Shown: positions 10,801-22,564 of the stretch, piece by piece | How positions within the stretch are numbered: the stretch's first letter is position 1 | Layout of the letters: every line of letters starts with the position of its first letter | Origin: Ochotona curzoniae | Taxonomy: Eukaryota; Chordata; Mammalia; Lagomorpha; Ochotonidae | Direction of reading: 5' to 3' | Assembly (NCBI RefSeq): GCF_017591425.1 | Contig: NW_024467106.1 | Span: 20,016,501 to 20,080,500 of the forward strand | DNA length: 64,000 nucleotides | The notes under the pieces: model-generated | Told to the model about the DNA's origin: nothing | The model's input: the letters and a program-made list of their open reading frames with translations, nothing else | Database searches by the model: none | Made by a program: the position numbers and the translations under genes

Positions 10801-11744
10801 GGGCTGCAGATGAGCACAACGAGGATGGGAGCCAGGAGGAAGCACTTCTGTACCCTGCTAGGCCATTTCCCATCTTGAATAAACCTCATTGCCTTCCCTG
10901 GCCTTTGCTTTGAGGAAATAGACGTCAGTGTTCATTTTGGTTTCATTGTTTGTGTCTTTTCCTCATCTTTCCTTCTTTCATGTAAGTTGAGGAAGCTAAA
11001 TACTCAAGGGCAGTTTTCTGCTTCAGCCAGTGTCCTTGCCCAGGTTTTACAGCTGGTGGTGGTGATGGTGATGGCGACAGTAAAAACACCACAGTGATGA
11101 GGTTGAGTTCCTACTCTACTCTGTTTAGAGATGGCAGAGTGCAGTAACACAAAGCAGCAAGCTACCACAGTTTGGTGACTGGAGACCACACACAGAAGCA
11201 CAAAAACCATCATCTCCCAATCCGGGGCACCCTTCCTGGCGTGAGTGGGCAAGCAGCAAACTCTAACTAATGAGTGTTGTGGGGCTCAGCCATACCTACA
11301 GGCAGGAACATGTGCTAAAGGCTTTCAAATTCTAAGCCGAAGACTTCCTCTTATCCCAGACTCAGTTTTTCTCCACATGATCTCGGTAACTGGCCCATTT
11401 CCACCTGCTCCCAATTCCACCAATGCCTTCCTCCAGGTGAAGCTTATGGGCCACAAGGAGCTAGGATTCTGATGACTCCTGATTTCACCTGTGTATGCCT
11501 TCGTTCATCATAATGTCAAGTAGCATAAAGAGGCAACCCAACATTTAGGAAACCAGAGGAAACACTCCAGCCATCTGTCCTTAGCAAAGAACATTTGGAT
11601 GCATTTCCATGGCTTTCTTTTGGGGGTGTTCACAAGTTCACCAAATTTTACAACCTGCTAACCAAGCAGACTTTGTGTACTTACTGCTAAAAATATCCAT
11701 ATATCTGTTGTGATAGGTTTATCTTGTGCTTGATACCAGCCTTC
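10801..11744. other. Unique spacer
   Basis: A (GTG)-rich patch near 11053-11075 is the only low-complexity feature. No exon is supported. Confidence 0.45.
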
Positions 11745-11935
11745 AAATACTCATAACAACGAACACTTGCTGCATCTCAAGAATTGTGCTCAGCTCAGCA
11801 TTAGAAAAGCATGATTTCACGTAAGCCTCCCAACACCCCACAAGGTGGTTACCATTATCACCCACTTTTCGCAGATAGGAAAACTCACCCAAGGAGTAAA
11901 TAACCGAAGAGGGATTTGAATGCAGGTCTGTTGTT
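11745..11935 (-). mobile_element. MIR fragment
   Basis: Reversed MIR layout: an ACTCATAACAACG block, then CCACAAGGTGGTTACCATTA, CAGATAGGAAAACTCA, and GGGATTTGAATGCAGGTCT, the reverse of the MIR internal tRNA-like part. Confidence 0.6.
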
Positions 11936-13915
11936 TTGTTCCCTTCACCAGCCTCCCAGCTATCAGCTGCAAAGCAAATGGGAATCCCTTCTCTTGCCGT
12001 AGTGCAGCTCGTGAGGGTTCATTGTTTTATGAGTGATACATACACTCTCCTGGTAATACAGTCACACAAAGACTCTTCATTCTATTGACAATGCAACCTC
12101 ACTCTTTGTGTCCAGGATTGGTCTTACGAAACAACCAAACCCGAGACACGAGGAAGCTAATCATTGGGTTGAGGCTGAGCTCACCGTATCCACCCTTCGT
12201 ATCCTAATGCGTGATGGTGATGAGTCTCTTCACAGCTATTGGCTGGGCTTTTATCCTATTTGTACCACCTGGGTTTCAGGATCCCTGAGAGCCACATGGA
12301 GGATCTAATGGGGCAAAGAGCCGTCAGAGTCCCCTTAGTTCATCTCCCACATGGAGCTGTTATCCTCCCATTGTCTGGTGTAAACCTTGGGAGCTTCACT
12401 GGGCAGCTTGTCTGAGTGTGTGGGAGAAAAGGGCTTGTGCCCTTTCCTGAGAGGAGCTGCACCCAGCCTGCAGGCTCCCAATATCCCACTGTTGTGTTGG
12501 ATTTAAGAGTGACTGGGAGTAGACAGTGGCATGGGCAAGGTTGTGACTGCAGGACTCCTGAGGTGCTTCCTTATTCAGACTCAAAGGTCCACCCTGAGTG
12601 TCAGAATATCAGAATGTCACTGCAGAGAACGTCAGAGCAAGGTGAGGGGAACACGGGCTAGGGCAGTGAAGGAAGACTGCAAGCAAGCAGATAAATTTAA
12701 GAGAAAGGACATTATGAAGACCAGCCCAAGCAGGAAACACAGCAGATGAAAATTAGGAAAATGCGAACCCAAAAGGAGAGGTTGGAAGCATGAGATGCAC
12801 CTGAGGACTTTACAGGTTCCTGGACATGGGAGCAGAGTGGGCTGAGAAAGAGTGACAGGAAGGCAGCCAGACAGGATCACAAGGAAAGTGGCTTCCTAGG
12901 AAGACAGAATTGGCAGGGTATTCTGGGAGTAGAAGAAATGAAAAGAGCAACCCAGTGACATCACCCTGAATGCTGGCTTTTCTGACCAAGAAAGTCTGCA
13001 AGGCGCAGGCTGCACCAGACTGAAATGTAGACATACAGTGGGATTGCACTCTTGGCATTGGGGGAACTTATCCCAGGGACCCAATGCAGGCTGGAACCAT
13101 TCTAGGGCGCCAAGTTTTGTTATCCTTTGGATCACAGAGCTCTAAACCAAGGCTACCGATCAACAATGTAAGAAAAGCACAACACGTCCAGGCAGGGATG
13201 GAAGAGAGAACAAGAATTCTCTGCCTTTATCCCCTTTATGTTTCTGTCAGCAACAGGACCCCAGGTGCTTCACAAGAGCACCAAGAAATTGATTGATGCT
13301 TGATCTCCCCATCCAGGGCTGCAGAGAGGAAAGCATGTCCCAGGCTTGGCTGAAACAAAGGAGGAAAACTAGCAAATCCAAACACACTGCTTCTGGATTA
13401 TGACAAGTGAAAATAAAACTTGAGGTCACAATAATGTGGCACAAAATAATGCACCTTGCAAGACTGATAGATATAACAAATCAAAAACCAAGGACTTATT
13501 GATAAGAAACTTCAGCATGAATTGCTAAAACATATTAAGTAGTATAATGGGTTCTTTTTTTAATGTTTATGTCTTGATCTGGATGATTTTCTATTAACTA
13601 AAAAAGGCAGAATGTAAGAGATATGTATCACATGGGATTTGTAAAGCAATCCATAAGATTGTACTCCATTTTTCAAAATGAAAGTCTCATCTTCATGTGT
13701 ATCTGAATTTTTATATGATCATACAAACCTAGGGGAAAAAACACATGCAAAGATAGACAATTGGGAAAGAGGAAGGTAAGGTTTAAATGCAGGAAAAAAA
13801 TAAGAAAAGAAAATTATTGGAGTGTTTGATGTCAGTGGAAAAAACTACAAATTCCATCGTGCTATTGTTCTATACAAAATGCACCTGCTCATGGGCAAGG
13901 ACTATACTATGCTAA
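11936..13915. other. Repeat-poor spacer
   Basis: About 2 kb without a clear SINE. Several open frames of 60-82 codons occur on both strands with no recognisable domain. 13480-13800 is AT-rich and may hold decayed L1 3' sequence. Confidence 0.4.
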
Positions 13916-14090
13916 CATGCAGAAGTTGTTTATTTTGCTACGCTGATTTATTTACTCAACCAGTATGTTGTCTACTCTGTGCCAGGCACAGTAATGGTCC
14001 CTAGAGAGAGGATCCTAGACATCATCCTTGAAGTTCCAGAGTTTACTCTGTAGCAAGGGAGACAGGCAATAAATGCGTCATAAAATGTCA
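13916..14090 (-). mobile_element. L2 fragment, 3' end
   Basis: Matches the reversed L2 3' terminus: TTTATTTACTCAACCAGTAT, TCTGTGCCAGGCACAG, then GGGAGACAGGCAATAAATG. Confidence 0.65.
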
Positions 14091-14524
14091 GCAGCAACAA
14101 GTGCCACAAAGAAAAACAAGAGCGGGACCAGAGAGGTGGGACTATGCAACGGTGAGGGAAGACTCTCTACGAAGATCTGCTTTCTTGGCAGACTTCAGGA
14201 GTAGGAGACTTTATCATTACAGATTACACTGTCACAGTGTGGCATGCTACATCTCAAGAATGTATTCTAGGACTGAAAGCTTGTACTCTCTGACCAGCAT
14301 GCCCGTTTCCTCCAACCCTGCTCTCCAATAAGCCTCTTCCTCTTCTGTTCTCTGTTTTCTGTGAGTTCAATTTCCTCAGACTATACACATCAGCAAAATC
14401 ACACAGTCCTCACTTGCCTGTGTGTACCTTGTCCCCCTAGGATGTTGTTTTTTCAGGTTGATATTGCAAGTTCCAGGATTTCATTCTGTTTAAAAGCTGA
14501 ATATTAGTCCATTGTGTGCGGATA

Positions 14525-14647
14525 GGAGGCTGCTTCAAAATTCAGCAAAAGTGGAATTAAAAGATGTTTATTCTGGTGCAAAATATGGGAAATACATGCA
14601 TATGTTTTCACATAATACACATTTCCCATGAACTTTCTGAAGACCCC
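14525..14647 (+). mobile_element. 123-bp mariner-like MITE with TA target duplication
   Basis: Terminal inverted repeats: the left end GGAGGCTGCTTCAAAATTC pairs with the complement of the right end ACTTTCTGAAGACCCC. It is flanked by TA on each side (14523-14524, 14648-14649), the Tc1/mariner signature. It has no coding capacity. Relatives lie at 18306-18700 and 36715-36810. Confidence 0.7.
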
Positions 14648-15084
14648 TAATGTATGTATGTGTGTGAGAGAGACATACTTTGTCCACTCATCTACCAATG
14701 GATATTTAGGTGATTTCCGTATCTCAGGGAGTTATACTGCAATAAAAGTGCAAGTGCAGGCATCTCTGCAAGATGTAATTTTATTTCCTTTGATTATAGG
14801 CCCAGAAGTAGAATTGCTGGACCATATAATAGTTTTATCTTAATTTTTGAGGCACTTTCATGTTGTGTTCTTTGCACTCCCACCAGCAATGTTTAAGGAA
14901 TTCCTTTCTCTACATCCTCACCAACAGTTCCTCTTAACTTTTTGATACCCACTCTGTTAAGAGTAAGGTGACATCTTCTTGTGGGTATGCAATTCCTGAT
15001 GACTGGTGATATTGAACTCCTTTTCATATTGTCTAATTGGGTCCTCTGTCCATTTTTTAAATCAGTCCTTGGTTATAGCAAGTA

Positions 15085-15338
15085 TTTATTTTTTTAAAAA
15101 AGATGAATTTCTATTTGAAAAAGGTATAGAGAGAAGGAAGACAGAAAGGTCTTCCATCTGCTGGTACACTCCCCGCCCACCAGATGGCTGCAATGGCTGG
15201 AGCTGAGCCACTGCCTTCCCAGATCATAAGCAAGGATCTGGATTATAAGTGGAGCTGCTGCAACATGAACCTGCACCCATTTAGGATATTATCACTGCAG
15301 ATAGAGGCTTAACCTACTACACTCTTGTGCTGACCTCT
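15085..15338 (-). mobile_element. CSINE, antisense
   Basis: T/A-rich tail on the left, CTTCCATCTGCTGGTACACT, GGCTGGAGCTGAGCC, and the head at the right ending TTGTGCTGACC. It is inserted in the antisense L1. Confidence 0.85.
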
Positions 15339-15719
15339 CTTACCCATTTTTAATTGTGTTTTGGGAGAGCATTTTGTTGCCATTGGGAGTGTTTTGGCAA
15401 TATGTGTGTATATATTTATTGATACTAAGTTTTATGCGTTCCTTATTTATTTTGGAAATCAAATCCTTATTGGATATGTGGTTCTCAAATATTTTCTCCC
15501 ATCCTGTAGGTTGCTTCTTCATTCTCTTCATTATTTTATGTTTTAGTACAAAAATTTGAATTCAGCGTAGTCGCACTTGTTATTCTTGCTTTTATTTCTG
15601 TTATTTTGATGACACACCTGTCCAAAACAAGTCATTGTCAAAACCAATGTCATGGAGTTTTCCCTTTATGTTTTCTCCTAGTAACTTTATGACGTTCAGA
15701 TATTTTTTAAAGGGGAGAA

Positions 15720-16025
15720 AATGGTTGGTTGATTGATTTTTAAAAGAATTACAGACAGGGAAATAACAGATCTCTCCATTGGTTCGCTTCCTAGATGGTC
15801 CCAATGGTCAGAGCTGAGCCAAGCTGAAACCAGGAGCCAGGAAATGCACCTGGTTCTCCCACAAGGATGGAAAGGACCCAAACACCTGGGCTGTCTTCTC
15901 TTGCTTTTCCTTGGGCCATTAATAGGGAACTGGATAGGAAGAGGAGCAACTGACATGAACAAATACCCAAATTAGATGCTGGCATCACAGGTGGCAGCTT
16001 CATCTACTAATCACAAGGCTGGCTT
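15720..16025 (-). mobile_element. CSINE, antisense
   Basis: Body landmarks CATTGGTTCGCTTCCTAGAT, GAGCTGAGCC and GGGAACTGGATAGGAAGAGG; head at the right (CACAAGGCTGGC). This is the second SINE inside the old L1. Confidence 0.85.
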
Positions 16026-16620
16026 TCATGTGCAGGTCTTACCAAACACATTCTATGTCCATTTTTGTATATAAGTTTCTGATTTAACCTTTTTCATACG
16101 GATATAAGTTTTTTCAGCTCCTAATATGTGTTGGTGTTCTAGAAGACTTTGCTAGGTTAGTTTTTTAAATACATATGATGGTTTACTTCTGAGCTTTCCA
16201 TTCTGCTCCACTGGTCAATGCTTAGAACCATGCCGTTTGGATCAGCATAGCTCTCTAACTATTCAAAATCAAGGAGTGTGATGCCTCCACTTTTGTTCTA
16301 CTCGCTAAAATTTGGTCTGGCTACTCAGAGCATTTTTTGTTTTCATATCAATTTTAATATATTTTCTATTCCTGAAAAAGTTATCACCAGAATTTTTTAT
16401 AGCATTTTCGCTGAATTTATAGATTTATTTGGGTAAGATGGACAGTTTTAGAATATTCTTCAGATTCATAAACATAAACCATCTCTGTATTTATTTGCCT
16501 TTTTCAATCTCTTTTATTAATGTCATAATCAGCATGAATTATCTTATTACTGATGTCTTTTTCTTTTATTTTTTAATCAATGACTTACAGGTTTCAGATC
16601 TTTACATGATTAAATTATTA

Positions 16621-17170
16621 CTGGAATTAAGTCTTTTGATGGCCTGGTTAATGCTTGCAAATTGTCGCCCCTGTTCTCTTAGAGCTTCTGTTCTGTTTGT
16701 TGAAGAAGGAAAACACTAATGAGACTCTGATTGCTTTGAGTCACGCAACCAGAGGAGACCTCTAAAGGATACAATGTGAGCTGACTAGTATAAGCAGACA
16801 AAATCTTTTCATTGGATTCACTCAACTCCACAGAACCAATGCAAAAGGAAAGGAATTCCCTATACCTTGAATATTCATTGCTTCAAATTATTTGGATTAA
16901 TGTACCCCTTTTTAATATTATCAAAATCTTCTCATACCAAATATGGAATCAGATAAGAAGATTTTCATGTTTATATCAAAATGAATTATCTCACAGGAAA
17001 TTGGATCATCATAACAAAAAGTTGCAGTTTTGATTACATCAGGTCTTTATCACAGAAAAGTCTCTGAAACCTTTGGCATAATTGATATCACAGAAAAATA
17101 ATTCTTTCATCAGTATTAGAGTCATTTTGCTTAACACAGTTACTTTAAAATGTACTTTATAAGTTTTTTA
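16621..17170. other. AT-rich spacer
   Basis: Possibly more decayed L1 at its left edge. No gene is supported. Confidence 0.4.
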
Positions 17171-17174
17171 GAAA

Positions 17175-17440
17175 AGCTATTTGTTTAGAAGGCAGCATTA
17201 CAGAAAGAGAAAGAGAGACAGAGAGAGGTCTTCTATTTGCTGGTGCACTCCCCATTACTGGAGCAGACTGAAGCCAAGAGCCAGGAGTTGCTTTCAGTGT
17301 CCCACATAGGTAGTGGTGGCCTGAACACTCGGGCTGTCTTCTGCTACTTTTCCCAGGTTATCAGCTATAACAACCAGGACTTGAACTGGCGCCACGTGGG
17401 ATTTGCCTGCTACACACTGCAACTCCTCCCTCAACCATAG
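17175..17440 (-). mobile_element. CSINE, antisense, diverged
   Basis: GAGAGAGGTCTTCTATTTGC, GCACTCCCCATT, GCCAGGAGTTGCTTTCAGTG and GGACTTGAACTGGCGCCA (reversed B-box region). The head is partly lost. Confidence 0.8.
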
Positions 17441-17539
17441 TTTAAATGTTTAAAAGTTATGATTCGGAGAATTCCCAAGGATTCCAAAAACTTCCAGTCT
17501 TGTTCCTCAGTCCTGAAAGGAAATCTAAGGAATTTGGAA

Positions 17540-17890
17540 ACTTAACTTTATTATAGAGCAGACAAACAATAACTTAGGGGGAAAAAATGTAGGGAAAAGT
17601 TAGATGGTAAAAAATAAAGTAGAATAAGGGACTAGAGAGAGGAGGTCATCGTGTTTAACGAGGTGGGAAGCAATGAGGGAAAATGTGGAAGTAGATAAAG
17701 ACGGAGTGTGGACAAACTGGCTGGCACTGGCCTGGAGCAATGGCGAAGAACGGAAGCAAGGACCATAGACCGTGGAGGTCATGAGGCGTTACTACCTGGA
17801 AGCTCAGTGTCGGGATGCTTCCACACAGGAACGGAGGAAAGTGCCTTCCAGGCTTCAGGAACTTACCAGTAGGGAAGGAGGTAAAGCTGA
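17540..17890 (-). mobile_element. Possible L2 fragment
   Basis: Reversed L2-like landmarks GCAGACAAACAATAACTTAG, AAATAAAGTAGAATAAGGG and GTGCCTTCCAGGCTTCAGGA. It is heavily diverged, so the call is weak. Confidence 0.35.
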
Positions 17891-18305
17891 ACAGACATGA
17901 GCACATTCAGAGAGATGACCGTGAGTCAGGTGCAACCTCCTCATAGGACAGCACAGGTTGCTAACGCTGAAGAGACAGAACTGGAAGAGGCACAGTTGCC
18001 TGGCATACCAAGCTGGGGAGCTGGGCTTCACAGAAATCAGTATTGTATTCCAGGTCTGTGTGAGAGATCTGGGGCAGCAGCATCAAGAAACTGAAGTCAT
18101 CCTTCTCAAAACCCCTGCTGGAATCCCTGCACAGGACACATTCTCATGCTCCTGGTGTTGCCATAATGCTTTCAACTTATATTTTTCTTCCCAGCAGCAC
18201 TGAGAGATCCTACTGCCTAATCCAGTATGCATTTCCTGTCACTTGCATATTAATAGAACTCCCCAGCTTTAGCAAAGTTCAGAAATGTATGGGATGAAGA
18301 CTCCT

Positions 18306-18700
18306 TGAAGGGGCTTCAAAAAGTTTATGGAAACGCTGTGATACAACAAATTAAGCAGCAGTTCATACCACTAGCATTCCACATCACAGTGCTGATTCAA
18401 ATTCTGGTAGATCCACTTTCCACCCAGCTCCCTACTAATGCTCTTGGGAAAGCAGCAGAAGTTGGCCCAAGTGCTTGGACCCCTGTCACACAGGTGGGAG
18501 ACCCAGCTCCCCAGCTTCAACCAGGCCCAGGCCCAGCCAGTACAATTTAGAGAGTGAAATGGTGGGTGGAAGACCTCTGTCACTCTGTATTTTTAAGTTT
18601 AAAAATCAGTTCATGGAAAATGCGTATTATGAAAAAAAAACCCTGCATGGATTTCAAAAATGTTGTGTACCAAAATACCAATAATTCCATTGTCCATAGG
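18306..18700 (-). mobile_element. Mariner-like MITE split by a SINE
   Basis: The left part (18306-18333, GGGGCTTCAAAAAGTTTATGG) and right part (18608-about 18700, TTCATGGAAAATGCGTATTA then TGGATTTCAAAAATG and GTACCAAAATACCAATAATT) are the two portions of the element family at 14525-14647 in opposite orientation. Confidence 0.6.
18334..18607 (+). mobile_element. CSINE inserted in a MITE, with target duplication
   Basis: Body landmarks: ATTCAAATTCTGGTAGATCC, CACCCAGCTCCCTACTAATG, GGGAAAGCAGCAG and GGGTGGAAGACCTCTGTC. It is flanked by 12-bp direct repeats AGTTYATGGAAA (18322-18333 and 18608-18619) that duplicate MITE sequence. Confidence 0.85.
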
Positions 18701-18709
18701 GCAATCCTA

Positions 18710-19015
18710 GGATTTATGCATTTGAGAAAGTTACAGAGAGGGAGAGACAAAAACTTCTATCTGCTGAATTACTCCCTAGATGGCCACAATGGCCAGGACT
18801 GGGCCAAGCTGAGGCCAGAAGACAGGAGCTTCTTCTGGGTCTCCCTCATGGGTACAAGGGACCTAAACACTTTGGGTATCTTCCGCTGTGTTTCCTGGGC
18901 CATATGCAGGGTGCTGGATGGGAAGTGGAGCAGCTGGGAAATGAACAAGCACCCATGTGGGAATCCCGGCCTCCCAGGCAGCAGCTTCACTTGCTACGCC
19001 ATAATACCAGCCCCA
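18710..19015 (-). mobile_element. CSINE, antisense
   Basis: Runs from GAGAAAGTTACAGAGAGGGA through GATGGCCACAATGGCCAGGA and GGGTGCTGGATGGGAAGTGG to a head ending ATACCAGCCCC. Confidence 0.85.
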
Positions 19016-19685
19016 ATACCAGCCCCATGCTCATACACGTTTGGAAACCTTTTAGTACTTCCCAATCTCCCTCTACCTATGGCAAAGTTCCAGCCATGAT
19101 CTCTAAGTTGGAAGCATTATGGCGCTTCCTGAAAAATCACAAAATGGGACCACAAGTATCTTTACCCTCCTTTTATCCCTCTTACTGGCCCAATTTAAAC
19201 TGAGTTTTCTGCTAAAATGTTAGCCTGACGGCTGGCTCTTGAACCCCTCACTAACGTGCTCCAGCCAAGACAATGAAGAAACAGTGATTGTGGAGTTGCC
19301 TTTCAGTCTTCTTACCTCTGAACTTTGTTTAACTGACAAATCATGTGTAATATTGAGATCACTATCATTTTGGGTTTTCTGTCCCTGGCAGCCAAAATCC
19401 CAGAAAAGGAAAGGACACATGTTTCTTGTTTTGGTTTGCAAACACCTTCATCTTCCAGTGCTGTTGTCTCTGAGGAGGCAAGGTTCATCCCAAGGAACTG
19501 AAAGGTCAGAGGAGAACGGAGCCCTCTGTGGAAGCAGCCAGGCCAGGTGCACCTGGTGGGGTGCATCACCTCTTCCCACAGTGCTCCCACACTATCAATC
19601 CACGTTGTTGGTTATAACTTGCTGGTTTTGCAAAGGCCACCTTATTTGCCTATGGGAGGAATGTTTATGCAGGATTGACCTGAGA
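19016..19685. other. Unique spacer
   Basis: Overlapping frames of 159 and 92 codons occur on opposite strands. Neither has a recognisable domain. Confidence 0.4.
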
Positions 19686-19689
19686 AACA

Positions 19690-19800
19690 CACTCACCCTT
19701 TTGTTCACTCATTATTGATTGAACACCTACTGTGGGCCATGTGAGCACTGTGGGCACTGTGACAGCCATGAGGAGAACAAGAACAAAGGATCTGCTGTGT
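19690..19800 (-). mobile_element. L2 fragment, 3' end
   Basis: Reversed L2 end: TTCACTCATTATTGATTGAA, CACCTACTGTGGGCCATGTG and a GAGGAGAACAAGAAC stretch. Confidence 0.6.
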
Positions 19801-19929
19801 TCTGTGTAGATTAGATCACGTGAAGACAGCAGATTCCATCAGGAGTACACTCACCCCGTGAGGAGAATTTGGCAGCAAACCCAGAAAGAAACCAAGATAG
19901 TGCCCCACCCTGGTCCTACATTTTATAGA

Positions 19930-20305
19930 CTTCAGGAGGGCAGCCTTTTAGCCCAGCAGTTAATGGTTAAGATACTCGTGTTCCACCTCAGATTGCATGG
20001 GTTTGATACCTGGCTCTAGCTCCTGACAGAAACCTCCCAGTGCAGACCCTGGAAATGAGCTGTGATGACTGAAGATATTTGTCTCCTGCCATCCACTTGG
20101 AAGATCAGAATTGAGATTCTGAATCCTGGCTCTGTCCCCATCCTAGCCCTCACCACCGTGAGCATTTGAGAAACAAACCAGGAGGTGGGAGCAGTGCATT
20201 TCAGGTGCATTCTCTCTCTCTCTCTCTCCCTCTCCCTCCCTCCCGCCCTCTCTCTCTCTCTCTCTCTCTGACTCTGATTTTCAAGTAAAATATATTTTTA
20301 AACCA
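19930..20305 (+). mobile_element. Older CSINE subfamily with CT-rich expansion
   Basis: The head is GGCAGCCTTTTAGCCCAGCA with TTAAGATACTCGTGTTCC. The body is diverged, a CT-rich block lies at 20211-20270, and the tail ends TTTTCAAGTAAAATATATTT. Confidence 0.75.
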
Positions 20306-20340
20306 ATAGCAGAAGTATGACAGCAGCAGGGAATTCTTTC

Positions 20341-20755
20341 TGGGGCAGGCATTTGGAGTCTGATAACTGGTTGAAAGGCTGATAGGGATGCCTGTACACT
20401 GTATCAGTCCCTGGATTCAATGTCCCAGATCCACTTCCCAATCCCAGCTTCCTTCTAATATACACCTGGGAGTTGTCAGCCAATGATCTAAGTATATAGA
20501 TCCCTACCACCCATGTGGGATACCTGGATTGAGTTCTCAGCTCCTGGCTTCAGCATGGCCCATCTCCATCTGTTACAGACATTTTGGCAAATAAACAACA
20601 AATGAAATGTCTCCTTTTTCTCTCTCCTTCTCTCCCCCTCTTTCTCCCTCCCTCTCTCCCTCACCTCCCAAGCTTTCTCATCCTCTCTCTTCCTTACTCC
20701 TTCTCTTCCTTTTTTCTGTCCTCCTTCCTCCCCTCCTCTCCTCTCCTTTCTCACA
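20341..20755 (+). mobile_element. Older CSINE with long pyrimidine tract
   Basis: The head is GGGGCAGGCATTTGGAGTC, then GATCCACTTCCCAATCCCAG, CACCTGGGAGTTG and CACCCATGTGGGATACCTGG. A 145-base CT-rich tract (20611-20755) occupies the tail region. No A-tail is seen. Confidence 0.75.
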
Positions 20756-21054
20756 ACTGTAAGTGTATTGATACATGTAAGGTTATTGGCCTATTGAAAG
20801 CAGGAGGCTGAAACACATGCCTTTGTGTTTCCTTGATGAGTTACCACTGTAGAAGAAAAAGAAGTTAACCTCATTTCCTATATTCTCTTCAAGAAGGTTA
20901 TTTCATCATTGGAGAAAATAGAGGACAATGGAGAAATACACTTTGATTGGTCAAAGGCTTGGATTGAAATGCCAACTTGAAGTTCACTGCTGTACCCAAC
21001 TATCCATGCACTCATCCATCGTATCATTTATCCATCTGCCCTTCCAACTATCTG
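20756..21054. other. Unique spacer
   Basis: Nothing recognised. A short CATCCATC-type repeat at 21003-21070 borders the next element. Confidence 0.4.
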
Positions 21055-21180
21055 ACTGTCCATCCACTCGGTAAACATTTTATTACCTTTTACACAGGTG
21101 CTGGAGTTTGCTAAATATAAACACAGAAATACTGAGCCTCATTCTTGAGAGCTTGTTTGGAGGTTCTAGCACGGGAGCAT
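21055..21180 (-). mobile_element. L2 fragment, 3' end
   Basis: CGGTAAACATTTTATTACC, CAGGTGCTGGAGTTTGC and AATATAAACACAG follow the reversed L2 terminus. Confidence 0.5.
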
Positions 21181-21954
21181 AGCTACTTGTATACCCTTGA
21201 CCGAAGACCAGTCCTCCTCTAGTGGGAATGGTCATCCTCTTCGACCCAGCTTGCAGCTTCACGAGGGACGCACATGGAGTGATGAGGGAGGAAGGGGACA
21301 CAAGCCTAGCCAGCCAGATCAGCCGAATCAATGCTGGCGATCAATGGGTGACAGAAGTCGCAGCCAGATCGCCCTCACATCCATCAACCTCATTCTTAAT
21401 GTTAAGGGTTATAGTCATCTTCAGGATGCAGACAAAGCACAAAGAATTAGCAATAAATGAGGCAAAAACATCTGACTCATTCAAAGATCACACAAATGCT
21501 GTAGTAGATAGAGGATGGGGTGTTAAACATGTTTCAAAAACAGAGGTTATACCTGAGCTAAATAGAAAAAGAAAGACTGTCCAGGCAAAAGATAGATGGG
21601 ATGGAGGAGGGGAAATTAACTCAAAGGTCAGCAAGGCCTGCAGTACTGCTGGCCTTCAGAGAAAGGTATCACTGAGGATGTGGTAAGACTGAGGTGAGGA
21701 GGCCACCAGCCCCCTGTGCCTGAATGGGTGACAAAGGTCCACTGAAGGATTAGTATCAAGGGAGACATCTGACCTGGTTCTGAGTTTTTTTTAGAAGTTA
21801 CGGCTTCAGAGAGCAGACTACAGGGTGCCTTTGGTGATGGTATGTTATCAAAGCCAGCTTCTCAATAGATATATCTACTGTTTAAATGTCACAGTGAACT
21901 CCAAAGAGTTCAAAGTCCTAAAACCAAAAGACATCAATCCTAGGATCCACGGCC
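21181..21954. other. Spacer, partly L2-like
   Basis: A 154-codon open frame at 21222-21686 has no domain. About 21540-21670 resembles reversed internal L2 sequence. Confidence 0.35.
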
Positions 21955-22120
21955 TGTCAGTCCCTGTTATGAGGCTCCATGAAAGTCACTGAACTACTGT
22001 GAGTCTTAGTGTGTGATAATAACCCACTGTGCAAGGTTGTTGTGGGGACGGAATGCAACAAAGGGGGTGAAGCTTTGTAAACATCACAGAACCACATAAG
22101 TGCACGGACTTCTTGTTTAT
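21955..22120 (+). mobile_element. MIR fragment
   Basis: Sense MIR end: AAGTCACTGAACTACTGTGA, GTGTGATAATAACCCACTG, CAAGGTTGTTGTGGGGACGG, then GTGAAGCTTTGTAAACATC. Confidence 0.55.
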
Positions 22121-22564
22121 TCTTTTTTTTGAAGGATATTTTTATCAAGGTGTTATTGTAGTCAGATTGGTAATTGTGTTTAATGTCTGTCAATTGTTAC
22201 CCGAGACTCTGAGGGTGACAGGTTTTGTGTTTGTTTTTGTTTTGGGGAGGGAGATGACCAGGAGGGATTGCATGAAGTGTGCTGGGCCTTGGGGGTTCTG
22301 ACAGGCCCAGATGACAGGGATTGTTGGTCTATAGAGAAAGGTTTCACACGGAGACAAAACTAGAGGTTAATACAGAGAGAAAGAAAATGCAAGTAGAGAA
22401 CCCACACTTTCCTCAAGGTCTAAGTGTGTGAGGCGCACATGCCCTTGTAAGCAGGACAAGGGCAGTCAGGAGGTCCAAGTTCAAACTCCAGGACAAGGAT
22501 CTGCGCCACTGCTCTAGGGCTGTGAGAAGAGCTTGGCATCTCAAGATGCTCAACTATCATGAGT

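Larger units (their letters stand above)
14490..16620 (-). mobile_element. Old antisense LINE-1, interrupted by a MITE and two SINEs
   Basis: Recognisable L1 landmarks run in reverse: TAGTCCATTGTGTG, CAGAAGTAGAATTGCTGGAC, TTGCACTCCCACCAGCAATG, AATCCTTATTGGATATGTGG, TCTCCCATCCTGTAGGTTGC, GTGTGATGCCTCCA. On the minus strand 15340-15531 still reads as ORF2 (KKQPTGWEKIFENHISNKDL). Insertions at 14525-14647, 15085-15338 and 15720-16025 split it, so those elements are younger. Confidence 0.85.

Noticed and set aside
15356..15559. Plus-strand hydrophobic frames in the antisense L1
   Set aside because: Antisense of old ORF2; the minus strand explains the sequence.
18554..19099. 181-codon + strand open frame
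   Set aside because: It runs through the end of one SINE, a MITE half and most of an antisense SINE; no domain and no unique coding sequence.
19239..19718. 159-codon + strand open frame
   Set aside because: Overlaps an open frame on the other strand, ends in L2 sequence, no domain.
21222..21686. 154-codon + strand open frame
   Set aside because: Composition is not protein-like, no recognisable domain, and the right part looks like L2.
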